NCBI RefSeq assembly: GCF_900155565.1 | Contig: NZ_FUHM01000002.1 | Location: forward strand, 2,046,001 to 2,110,000 | Direction: 5' to 3' | Origin: Anaerosalibacter sp. Marseille-P3206 | GTDB taxonomy: Bacteria; Bacillota; Clostridia; Tissierellales; Sporanaerobacteraceae | DNA: 64,000 nt | Part shown: positions 55,205 through 62,119 of the stretch, in pieces | Layout: every line of letters starts with the position of its first letter | Position numbering within the stretch: position 1 is the stretch's first letter | The notes under the pieces: generated by a model | Seen by the model: only the letters and a program-made list of their open reading frames with translations | What the model was told of the DNA's origin: nothing | Database searches by the model: none | Made by a program: the position numbers and the translations under genes

Positions 55205-56197
55205 ATGATGGTAAGTCCAGAAACATATATGAGCTTTTTACAGGATAAAAACTATGAAGAACTTATAAAGGAAAGAGATAGCCTGATAGATGAAATAAAA
55301 GGATATGAGAAAATATCTGATGACTTTATAGATATGAATCCTTCAAGGGAAATTTTATACAAATATAATCATCTATATTTATCAAAAGTATGTGAGTTAT
55401 TATCTGAAAAGTTTACTGAAACAGGGTTTAGTAATAGACAAGAAAGCTTTATGGGGGAAGAATGGGTACATATATTAAAAGAATATTTGATAGAAAATAA
55501 TTTGTTCGAGATATGGACAAATGATAATTTACAGCGACGAAAAATGGGAAAGAAATTTACCTTATCAGATCATATAAAGGGATTAATATATTCTTTACTA
55601 AGTAATCAAAGACCCTGGAAAAGCATTGTTGCAAATATGGATAAAATAGAAAATATATTTTATGACTTTGACGTGGATAAAATTAAAACTGAAAATCCTG
55701 AGAGATTTATAGATGAAATTCGCAAAATAAAATGTGGTAATCGAAATATAAATCAGCAGATGAAAAGCTTGGCTCAAAATATTGCTATAATGGAAGAGAT
55801 AGAAAGAGACTATGGAAGTATGGATGATTTTGTTACATCTGCTCCTGCATATGAAATTGTAAAAAAGATATCTGATAACAAATCAAAATATAAAATAAAT
55901 AGAGTAGGCGAAGCTTTAGCTTGGGAATATTTAAGAAATGTTGGAATTGATGGCATGAAACCAGATGTCCATTTATGTAGATTTTTTGCTGGGGATCGTA
56001 TGGGAAGTGGAAGTAATATACCTGCAACAATACATGAAGTTTATGAAACTGTTTTAAAACTTTCTAAAGATACAGGAATATCTATGTCTGAAATTGATTC
56101 GCTAGTATGGAATTTTTGTTCATCTGGATATGGGGAAGTATGTACCTCAAATCCTAGATGTGAAATATGTCCTATAAAAGAATACTGCAATAAATAA
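55205..56197 (+). CDS. HhH-GPD DNA glycosylase-like protein with Fe-S motif
   Basis: A 330-residue protein. Residues about 115-285 look like the HhH-GPD fold of endonuclease III and MutY: SDHIKGLIYSLLSNQRPW at its start, a hairpin at INRVGEALAWEYLRNVG, and PDVHLCRFF with Asp254 where the catalytic Asp of the DTHVxR motif sits. Four cysteines at 313, 319, 322 and 328 (C-x5-C-x2-C-x5-C) resemble the Fe-S cluster loop, one residue shorter than usual. The Lys of bifunctional enzymes is absent from the hairpin, so it would be a monofunctional glycosylase. An N-terminal 100-residue extension is unrecognised. Next to it lies a GIY-YIG gene, so removal of modified phage bases is possible but unproven. 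Confidence 0.65.
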   Translation: MMVSPETYMSFLQDKNYEELIKERDSLIDEIKGYEKISDDFIDMNPSREILYKYNHLYLSKVCELLSEKFTETGFSNRQESFMGEEWVHILKEYLIENNLFEIWTNDNLQRRKMGKKFTLSDHIKGLIYSLLSNQRPWKSIVANMDKIENIFYDFDVDKIKTENPERFIDEIRKIKCGNRNINQQMKSLAQNIAIMEEIERDYGSMDDFVTSAPAYEIVKKISDNKSKYKINRVGEALAWEYLRNVGIDGMKPDVHLCRFFAGDRMGSGSNIPATIHEVYETVLKLSKDTGISMSEIDSLVWNFCSSGYGEVCTSNPRCEICPIKEYCNK

Positions 56198-56230
56198 TCT
56201 TAAAAGTAGGTAGAATTGGAGGTGGATTTG

Positions 56231-57598
56231 ATGAAGATAGGATTAGTATCATGCAGTAAAGCCAAAAAAGATTATATTTGCTCTGCAAGAGAAATGTATT
56301 CTGAAAGTAATACCTTTAGACTATCACTTGAATACTTAGAAAAAACATGTGATAAGATTTTTATTTTATCTGCCAGACATGGCTTATTAGATTTAGACGA
56401 TGCTATCCAGCCATATGATGAAACTTTAGTAGAAAAACCTGTTGCTGAAAGAAGAAAGTGGGCTGATGAAGTAATTTTTAAACTAAAAGAAAAAACAAAT
56501 TTAGAAAAAGATAAATTTATAGTTTTGGCAGGTCAAAAATACAATGAGTTTTTACTAGAACATATAAGAAAATTCCAACTACCATTAGAGGGTCTAACTA
56601 TGTTTAAAAGAGTTCCTAAATTGAAGGAAATGATTAAAGATTTGGATAATGAAACTAGATTAATCCATCAGATTGCAAATGAAATGCAAAGATTTGCCTG
56701 GAATGAAATAGATAATTTAACTTTCACTAATGGAATATATATTATATTTGAAAAAGGTGAAAGTTACTATGATTTAGATAGGATTGTGAGAGTTGGAACT
56801 CATAAAGCTGATGGTAGATTAAAGGCTAGACTTAAGGATCATTATCTAAGAAAAAACAAGGATGGAAGTATATTTAGAAAAAATATTGGTTTAGCCTTAT
56901 TAAATAAAGATCAAGATCCATACTTAAGGATATGGAAACTGAATACATCTAAACCTAAGATAAAAAAAGAATATAAAGAAGAATTAAATTTAGAATACAA
57001 GAAAAAAATTGAAGAAAGAGTATCTAATTACTTAAGGGAAAAAACCTCTTTTACCTGTTTTGAAATCTCTAGCAATGAAGAAAGATTAAGAATAGAAGAA
57101 GGCATGATTGCCTTATTAAACAACAGTAAATACTTTAAATCTAGCGATAAGTGGCTAGGAAATTATCACCCAGATCAGGAAATAAGGGAAAGTAATCTTT
57201 GGAACAAACAAGGGTTGAGTGGACAGGCTTTGGATTTAAAAGAACTTTGGTATATTGGTAAGGGTCAAGGAGTTAAAAATATTAGTAATAACTCATGTGA
57301 TCTTAATTTCCCGAAACCAGGAAAAAACTCATTAAATAAAAATGAAAAGGATGAAGAAAATAAAATAAGTGCTAAGGATATAGAGAAATTCATTAAGGAT
57401 ATTTTTATAGAAAGTAAAGGTAGTGAGTATGTAGATATCTTGTCAAAAGATATTCATAAAGCAATGGGTTTGAAATCAAGATATTCTATGGTATGTGGAG
57501 CTATGTATAACTTACAGAAAGAAATTAGTAGAAGTGACATTTTACATAAAACTTCAAGCGGACAAAGCTCTACTTTAAAAATCAGATATTATTTATAA
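56231..57598 (+). CDS. DUF6884-like/GIY-YIG fusion protein
   Basis: A 455-residue protein with three parts. Residues 1-145 match the DUF6884 pattern: GLVSCSKAKKDYICSAREMY, FILSARHGLLDLDD and IQPYDETL. Residues about 165-345 look like a GIY-YIG nuclease: NGIYIIF (Gly168-Tyr170), RVGTH, RLKARLKDHY, RIEEGMIALLNN with the catalytic-type Glu, and ESNLWNKQGL with the Asn. The C-terminal 80 residues (DILSKDIHKAMGLKSR) resemble a small winged-helix end. The start at 56231 follows GGAGGTG; TTG at 56216 overlaps it. It follows the glycosylase gene by 33 bases. The family labels are from memory; the activity is inferred. Confidence 0.6.
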   Translation: MKIGLVSCSKAKKDYICSAREMYSESNTFRLSLEYLEKTCDKIFILSARHGLLDLDDAIQPYDETLVEKPVAERRKWADEVIFKLKEKTNLEKDKFIVLAGQKYNEFLLEHIRKFQLPLEGLTMFKRVPKLKEMIKDLDNETRLIHQIANEMQRFAWNEIDNLTFTNGIYIIFEKGESYYDLDRIVRVGTHKADGRLKARLKDHYLRKNKDGSIFRKNIGLALLNKDQDPYLRIWKLNTSKPKIKKEYKEELNLEYKKKIEERVSNYLREKTSFTCFEISSNEERLRIEEGMIALLNNSKYFKSSDKWLGNYHPDQEIRESNLWNKQGLSGQALDLKELWYIGKGQGVKNISNNSCDLNFPKPGKNSLNKNEKDEENKISAKDIEKFIKDIFIESKGSEYVDILSKDIHKAMGLKSRYSMVCGAMYNLQKEISRSDILHKTSSGQSSTLKIRYYL

Positions 57599-57721
57599 AA
57601 ATATGCAAATAAAACAAAAAATAGGCAGAGGCTTCATGTCAGTGGTAAATCGGAAACGAAGCAATATAATTTTTTATTTTAAATGCGACAACTTACTTGA
57701 CAAACACCGGGGGTGAGATGA

Positions 57722-59248
57722 TTGAAAGATATGAAAGAAGTTCATAATTTTGCAGTAAAATGGCTTGATAAATTTAGGAATCAAGAAATTGATTATATAG
57801 AATTAGTAGACCATTATCTGGCCGATGATTGTGATGCACTTGGATTTGAAATGGATAGTGGAGAAGAATTTTCTAAAAGATATGGAAGTGCCGTTTATGA
57901 CTATAGAGAACTCCAAAAAATTATAGATTATGTAAATGATATTGAACTACTAGGTTCTGCCATTTATTCAAGATGGAGATATTTTAATCATTGGGCATAC
58001 GATGGAGAAGAAATTTTAGAAGATAGAAATCGTTCTTGGTTTATTCTAGCTTTAAAGCGATTGCTTGTATTATCTGCTGAAAATAATGCTATGTTTAAAG
58101 GTATACCAAAGACTATTCATATTGTATCTAATAATATTTGCTATGGGCCATGTCCAGAGCCTACAGATGAAGTAGAGCAACACCTAACAATTAGTTCTGA
58201 AGGACAAATAAAATTTTCATCATTTAACTTTGGTTACGGAATGGAAAAATATGAAAAAGGAAGAAGTAAAGATTTTAATATAGGAAAACCGGTAGCTGAA
58301 AAAATATTAAGTGCGGTAGGTGAATATTTCAGTAATGAATATATTGAAATCTTTGCTACAGATATTGGCGATTGGAAGATGGAGATAATCAATACAGATG
58401 GAGAGAGCTACCACTTCAGAGGTTCACTTTGTGCAGATTTTGAAATTGATGGCATAGACTTATCTGATCTAATTCGTGATGAAATAGGTATAAAAAATTT
58501 ATATATATTTGATGGGAACAATAAGCCGGATAAGGTGAATAAAATCACTATTGAATATAATAGAGTAGTAAAAATAAAACCCAAAGAATTAATAAGTGAA
58601 TCAGAAGAATATGTAACTTGGGATTACAAGGAGAGTTTAACAATTGATAGGAAGACTGAAACAATTGAACATATACAAAATATCGGGTCAGGATGCATTG
58701 TTTCAAGAAAATTTCAAGTTCAAGGAGGAGTGGAGGCACTTCTCGATGATTTAGATGGAGATAGTTTGTTTGAATATATTGAGGGAAATCCTCCAGATGT
58801 TGTTGAAAATCCAGGGGAAATAAAAGGCTATAAAATTACTATAGAATTAGAAAAAGATGGTCAGCGAATAATTATAGGAACATTTGACAAAAAAGGACTG
58901 CCTGAAGATTGGGAAGACTTTGCGGAGGCTGTTTTAGATTTTATGTTATTTTATGGGCTAGGGGAAATACTTGATCCATCTATTTATAATTTGATAAAAA
59001 GGCGGAAAGGTGAATACATATATTGCAGCGTTACCTTTGACGATAGCTATAAAACTTATTACTATTTAACAGATGATGATAGTATTGAAGTTGGAGACTC
59101 AGCCATGGTCCCTGCTGGAATAGATGATCATCTAGCTATGGTAAAGGTTGTAAAGATAGGGTATTTCAAGGAAGAAGATGTTCCTTTTCCTATGAATAAA
59201 ATAAAGAAGATAGTCAGAAAGGCTGCTGATGTAGATTTTGATAGCTGA
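57722..59248 (+). CDS. Conserved 508-residue protein of unknown function
   Basis: A soluble protein in several segments. Residues 1-120 are helical (NFAVKWLDKFRNQEIDYIEL, SAIYSRWRYFNHWAYDGEEI). The middle is rich in strands, with SNNICYGPCPEPTDEVEQHL, DIGDWKMEIINTDGESYHFR and GIDLSDLIRDEIGI. The C-terminus (about 430-508) has YYYLTDDDSIEVGDSAMVPAG, a beta-rich module seen in several Bacillota proteins. I recall closely similar proteins in many Bacillota but no function. It starts with TTG after GGGGGTGAG; a possible alternative is the ATG at 57731. The preceding gap (57599-57721) shows no clear promoter. Confidence 0.6.
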   Translation: MKDMKEVHNFAVKWLDKFRNQEIDYIELVDHYLADDCDALGFEMDSGEEFSKRYGSAVYDYRELQKIIDYVNDIELLGSAIYSRWRYFNHWAYDGEEILEDRNRSWFILALKRLLVLSAENNAMFKGIPKTIHIVSNNICYGPCPEPTDEVEQHLTISSEGQIKFSSFNFGYGMEKYEKGRSKDFNIGKPVAEKILSAVGEYFSNEYIEIFATDIGDWKMEIINTDGESYHFRGSLCADFEIDGIDLSDLIRDEIGIKNLYIFDGNNKPDKVNKITIEYNRVVKIKPKELISESEEYVTWDYKESLTIDRKTETIEHIQNIGSGCIVSRKFQVQGGVEALLDDLDGDSLFEYIEGNPPDVVENPGEIKGYKITIELEKDGQRIIIGTFDKKGLPEDWEDFAEAVLDFMLFYGLGEILDPSIYNLIKRRKGEYIYCSVTFDDSYKTYYYLTDDDSIEVGDSAMVPAGIDDHLAMVKVVKIGYFKEEDVPFPMNKIKKIVRKAADVDFDS

Positions 59249-59271
59249 TCATAGTTATGGAGGATAAAATT

Positions 59272-59736
59272 ATGGATATTAAAGCATTAAATAAAGATTT
59301 AGCAGAGATTATTCTAGGGTTATCTTCCATTTTAGGTAAGCCTATAAGTGAGGATAAATTTGAAATAGTAGATTTGGGTATTCCACATCAACCAACATCT
59401 CTCCCAAAAGGGAAAATGGGTATCTATATGTTTTTATATGATAATAAGTTTTTAAAGATTGGCAAAGCTGGTCCAAAAAGTAATGCTAGGTTTTATAGTC
59501 AACATTACAATCCTAAATCAGCTAGAAGTACATTAGCAGCTTCTATTCTAGCAGATGAATCAACTGCGAATAAAAGCATCTCCGAGTCTAATGTAGGAGT
59601 ATGGATAAAGGAGAATTGTTATAGGATTGATATATTATTTGATTCTGACTTAGGAATATTTGCGTTAGAGCTTATAGAAGCTGCACTGCATTATAAATAT
59701 GAGCCTGTATATGAAGGGTTTATAAGTCAAAGATAG
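59272..59736 (+). CDS. GIY-YIG nuclease-like small protein
   Basis: A 154-residue single-domain protein. GIYMFLYDNKFLKIGKAG fits the GIY and YIG strands, followed by an Arg/His helix (NARFYSQHYNP) and a Glu in LELIEAALHYKYEPVYEG. It could nick DNA or serve a repair or defence role. The ATG at 59272 has GGAGG eight bases before it, whereas the upstream ATG at 59257 overlaps that site. The next gene starts two bases after its stop. Confidence 0.65.
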   Translation: MDIKALNKDLAEIILGLSSILGKPISEDKFEIVDLGIPHQPTSLPKGKMGIYMFLYDNKFLKIGKAGPKSNARFYSQHYNPKSARSTLAASILADESTANKSISESNVGVWIKENCYRIDILFDSDLGIFALELIEAALHYKYEPVYEGFISQR

Positions 59737-59737
59737 A

Positions 59738-60523
59738 ATGGTAGGGGTTGTTAATATTCAATATATAGGGGTTATCATTTTCATGATACTTATAATTATG
59801 ATTTGTATTGTATTAGTACTCAAATTTAAAAGAAGCCAAGGTCTTGTACTTACCACAACAGATAATTATAATGGGGAAAAAAGCAAGCTAGAATTTACTA
59901 CGGAAAATATACAGAACGAATTAGTTATCCAAATGGAAATGCTCCCTGCAGAGGTAATTATTGACGAGAACAAGCTTGTTGAGATTACAAATAGCAAAGT
60001 CTTAGCTCATGTAAATAATCTAGTACCTGGTTTAGCACAGGTGGGTAATGTGGCTCACAATGCAGTCCAAGCGGCACAAGCCAATGGGGAAGTATTATAT
60101 AAAGCAATAATTCCTGCAGGTACGAAGTTGGCAGATTCAAAGGCTATGGAGAATGCTATTCGTGGTATTTATCGTGGCTCAGATGGTATTAAAGGTCATG
60201 GAAACCTAGTAGCTGTTGAAGCACAAAAAGGAACAGCGGTTGTAGCCAATATCGTAGCTGCTGCTATAGGAGTTGCCTCAATGGTTGTTGGTCAGTACTA
60301 TATGACACAGATTAATGCTGAACTCGGAGTAATTAGCGAAGGCATATCTAAGATTTCAGATTTTCAGGATAATGAGTATCGTAGTAGGGTTTTCTCACTT
60401 GTTACTCATGTTAAAAAGATAGAGGATTTCCAAGTTGAAATTCTTGAAAATAATGAATTGAGACTCAGTAAAATTGGTCAACTTGATAGTCTGGAAGAAG
60501 AAAGCACTCAACTTCTAGGATAA
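59738..60523 (+). CDS. Membrane-anchored protein, probably C-terminally truncated
   Basis: A 261-residue protein. It has an N-terminal membrane segment (residues about 8-30), a conserved middle (VPGLAQVGNVAHNAVQAAQA, GNLVAVEAQKGTAVVANIVA), a second hydrophobic stretch (about 168-190), and a helical part (ISEGISKISDFQDNEYRSRV) ending at EESTQLLG. From memory, related proteins continue well beyond this point, and the terminating TAA is one base from CAA, so a nonsense mutation or recombination may have cut the C-terminus. No clear ribosome-binding site is seen. The function is unknown. Confidence 0.5.
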   Translation: MVGVVNIQYIGVIIFMILIIMICIVLVLKFKRSQGLVLTTTDNYNGEKSKLEFTTENIQNELVIQMEMLPAEVIIDENKLVEITNSKVLAHVNNLVPGLAQVGNVAHNAVQAAQANGEVLYKAIIPAGTKLADSKAMENAIRGIYRGSDGIKGHGNLVAVEAQKGTAVVANIVAAAIGVASMVVGQYYMTQINAELGVISEGISKISDFQDNEYRSRVFSLVTHVKKIEDFQVEILENNELRLSKIGQLDSLEEESTQLLG

Positions 60524-60528
60524 GCTAC

Positions 60529-61185
60529 ATGGTAAAAGTATCCACCAAACAAAAATCATCCTTAAGTAATAGAAAGGTTAATACAAAATCGGATGCCTTT
60601 CTAATTGAAAGTGAAATTCCTTACTCCACACACCTAGAAAATCAATTTATTTTGGCTGAAGATGATATATCTAAATTTGAATATAAGAAGGTTGCTAAAC
60701 CTGGAATTTCTGTAAAAAGGCCAGATTCGAAAAGTTATACTCTACAAAAATTTACTAGGGATTCATTTTATAAGGCTTTTGAAAATTATATTGACAATGT
60801 AGCTTTAGTTTTTTATGGAAACTTAATTTATGTGGATCCCAGGCAAATTGATAAAAATATTGTTATGGCAAATGACTTGGAGATTTCTTTAGAGGATTTT
60901 GTAAAATTCTTCATTAATTCTGGGGATCTTGATGATTTGAAAAACATAGAAATACTAACTTATATTAAGAAAGCTTCTCAGGACATTGTAAAGAATTCCA
61001 TTATAAATAACGAAGAACTTGCAAACTCAATTTTCCAAGGTAAAGGTTGGTTTGAAGAACCTTATGTTGCAAATTATATATACGAAGATTCTAAACTTAG
61101 AGATAACTCTATTACAGGATTTACAATAACTACAGATTCGGGCAGAGGTAGTGGGAAATATACAATTATAATAAAACCTATTTAA
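60529..61185 (+). CDS. Unknown protein at the right end of the cargo
   Basis: A 218-residue protein with no recognised domain. The N-terminal 30 residues are basic; residues about 75-200 mix helices and strands (ALVFYGNLIYVDPRQIDKNI, EISLEDFVKFFINSGDLDDL). It starts five bases after the preceding stop with only a weak site, so it may depend on read-through coupling. A strong terminator lies 26 bases after its stop, marking the end of the cargo transcript. Confidence 0.5.
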   Translation: MVKVSTKQKSSLSNRKVNTKSDAFLIESEIPYSTHLENQFILAEDDISKFEYKKVAKPGISVKRPDSKSYTLQKFTRDSFYKAFENYIDNVALVFYGNLIYVDPRQIDKNIVMANDLEISLEDFVKFFINSGDLDDLKNIEILTYIKKASQDIVKNSIINNEELANSIFQGKGWFEEPYVANYIYEDSKLRDNSITGFTITTDSGRGSGKYTIIIKPI

Positions 61186-61210
61186 AATACATTAAATAAA
61201 GAAGATTCGA

Positions 61211-61252
61211 TATAGAGGCTTCACTTTTAAAAGTAGGGGCCTCTATACTTTT
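61211..61252 (+). terminator. Terminator at the right end of the cargo
   Basis: TATAGAGGC pairs with GCCTCTATA, and the inner ACTTTT with AAAAGT, followed by CTTTTAT. The following stretch 61253-61477 contains no gene I can support, only AT-rich sequence and a short CTGGAG/CTCCAG repeat. Confidence 0.85.
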
Positions 61253-61477
61253 ATATCCTTTTAAAAATCCTTCTTAGGTTCATATGGAATTTTTAAATTA
61301 TAACCCATCCTATTTATTTCACAAAGCTTGATTACAACAAGATTGGTTTGAGTATTTAATATACTGGCTATTTAAGCTGGAGGTAATCCTTCTCCAGGTA
61401 TTCATAAGTTTCAATTCTATCTAAAATTTAATAATAATAAAAACACCTATAATATTTAGAACCCCAAAAATATTTTA

Positions 61478-61505
61478 TTGACAAAAGAAATTTTTATGAT
61501 AATAT
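61478..61505 (+). promoter_or_regulatory. Promoter of the TetR gene
   Basis: TTGACA (61478-61483) and TAATAT (61500-61505) are spaced by 16 bases, with the TetR start 36 bases downstream. The ATGTAAGTAAGCAC next to it could be part of an operator. Confidence 0.65.
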
Positions 61506-61540
61506 ATGTAAGTAAGCACCAACATAAGGAGGGGCGATAG

Positions 61541-62095
61541 ATGGAAAAAACTAATAAAAGAATGACAAGGGAAGAAAGAAGAAAGCAAATATTAGAATCA
61601 GCCTTAAAGGTATTTATAGAGAAAGGATACAATGGCTCAACTACTTTAGATATAGCAAAAAAAGCAGACATATCTGAAGTTACTTTATTTAGATACTTTG
61701 ACTCTAAAAAACAAATGTTTATGGAAGCTATAGAACCAATTTTAATAACTAGCTTAAAAGAATCCTTGGTAGAGTCCCAGGGCTTAGAGCCTATGGAAAA
61801 GTTAGAATATATTCTAAAGAATAGAATTAAATTCATTTCTCAGCATAATAAAGTAATTAAATTAATTTTAATGGAGAGCCAAGTAAATCCTGAAGTAGCT
61901 GATTTTGACTTTATTAAACAAATAACATCAATGTTAAAGGATTCCATAAGGGACACAGATATTGACTTAGAAGATGAAGATTTCTCCATAAGACTAATGA
62001 TGGGAAGTATTTTATCCTTCTTATATCTACCTAAAATAAAAGATAATGAAATTGATTCTTATGTAGAAAAACTAATAGATACAATTACCAAATAA
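61541..62095 (+). CDS. TetR/AcrR-family regulator
   Basis: A 184-residue repressor. The N-terminal helix-turn-helix is clear: RKQILESALKVFIEKGYNGS, then TLDIAKKADISEVTLFRYFD. The C-terminal ligand-binding domain is variable. It has a GGAGGGG site and a strong promoter, and precedes an MMPL exporter by 24 bases, the common arrangement in which the regulator controls the pump from the same transcript. Probably chromosomal rather than part of the ICE. Confidence 0.9.
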   Translation: MEKTNKRMTREERRKQILESALKVFIEKGYNGSTTLDIAKKADISEVTLFRYFDSKKQMFMEAIEPILITSLKESLVESQGLEPMEKLEYILKNRIKFISQHNKVIKLILMESQVNPEVADFDFIKQITSMLKDSIRDTDIDLEDEDFSIRLMMGSILSFLYLPKIKDNEIDSYVEKLIDTITK

Positions 62096-62119
62096 AGATC
62101 TAAGGAAGGATGGGTTATC

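Larger units (their letters stand above)
6705..61252. mobile_element. Tn1549-like integrative conjugative element carrying BREX and CBASS
   Basis: The span holds a nearly complete clostridial ICE backbone: PcfB, RepA, DnaC-like, VirD4, SSB, Maff2, TrbL-like, PrgI, VirB4, CHAP hydrolase, DUF4315, DUF4366, TopB, methylase-helicase, RadC, relaxase and MobC, in the order known for Tn1549-like elements. Cargo is placed at 38.3-53.2 kb and 55.2-61.2 kb. No integrase or excisionase gene is visible, and no flanking direct repeat was identified, so both limits are approximate: the left is the first terminator before pcfB and the right is the terminator before the TetR gene. The tet gene at 4.4 kb may or may not belong to it. 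Confidence 0.7.

Noticed and set aside
61253-61477. Possible right attachment site of the ICE
   Set aside because: AT-rich with a short CTGGAG/CTCCAG repeat, but no matching repeat was found on the left side.
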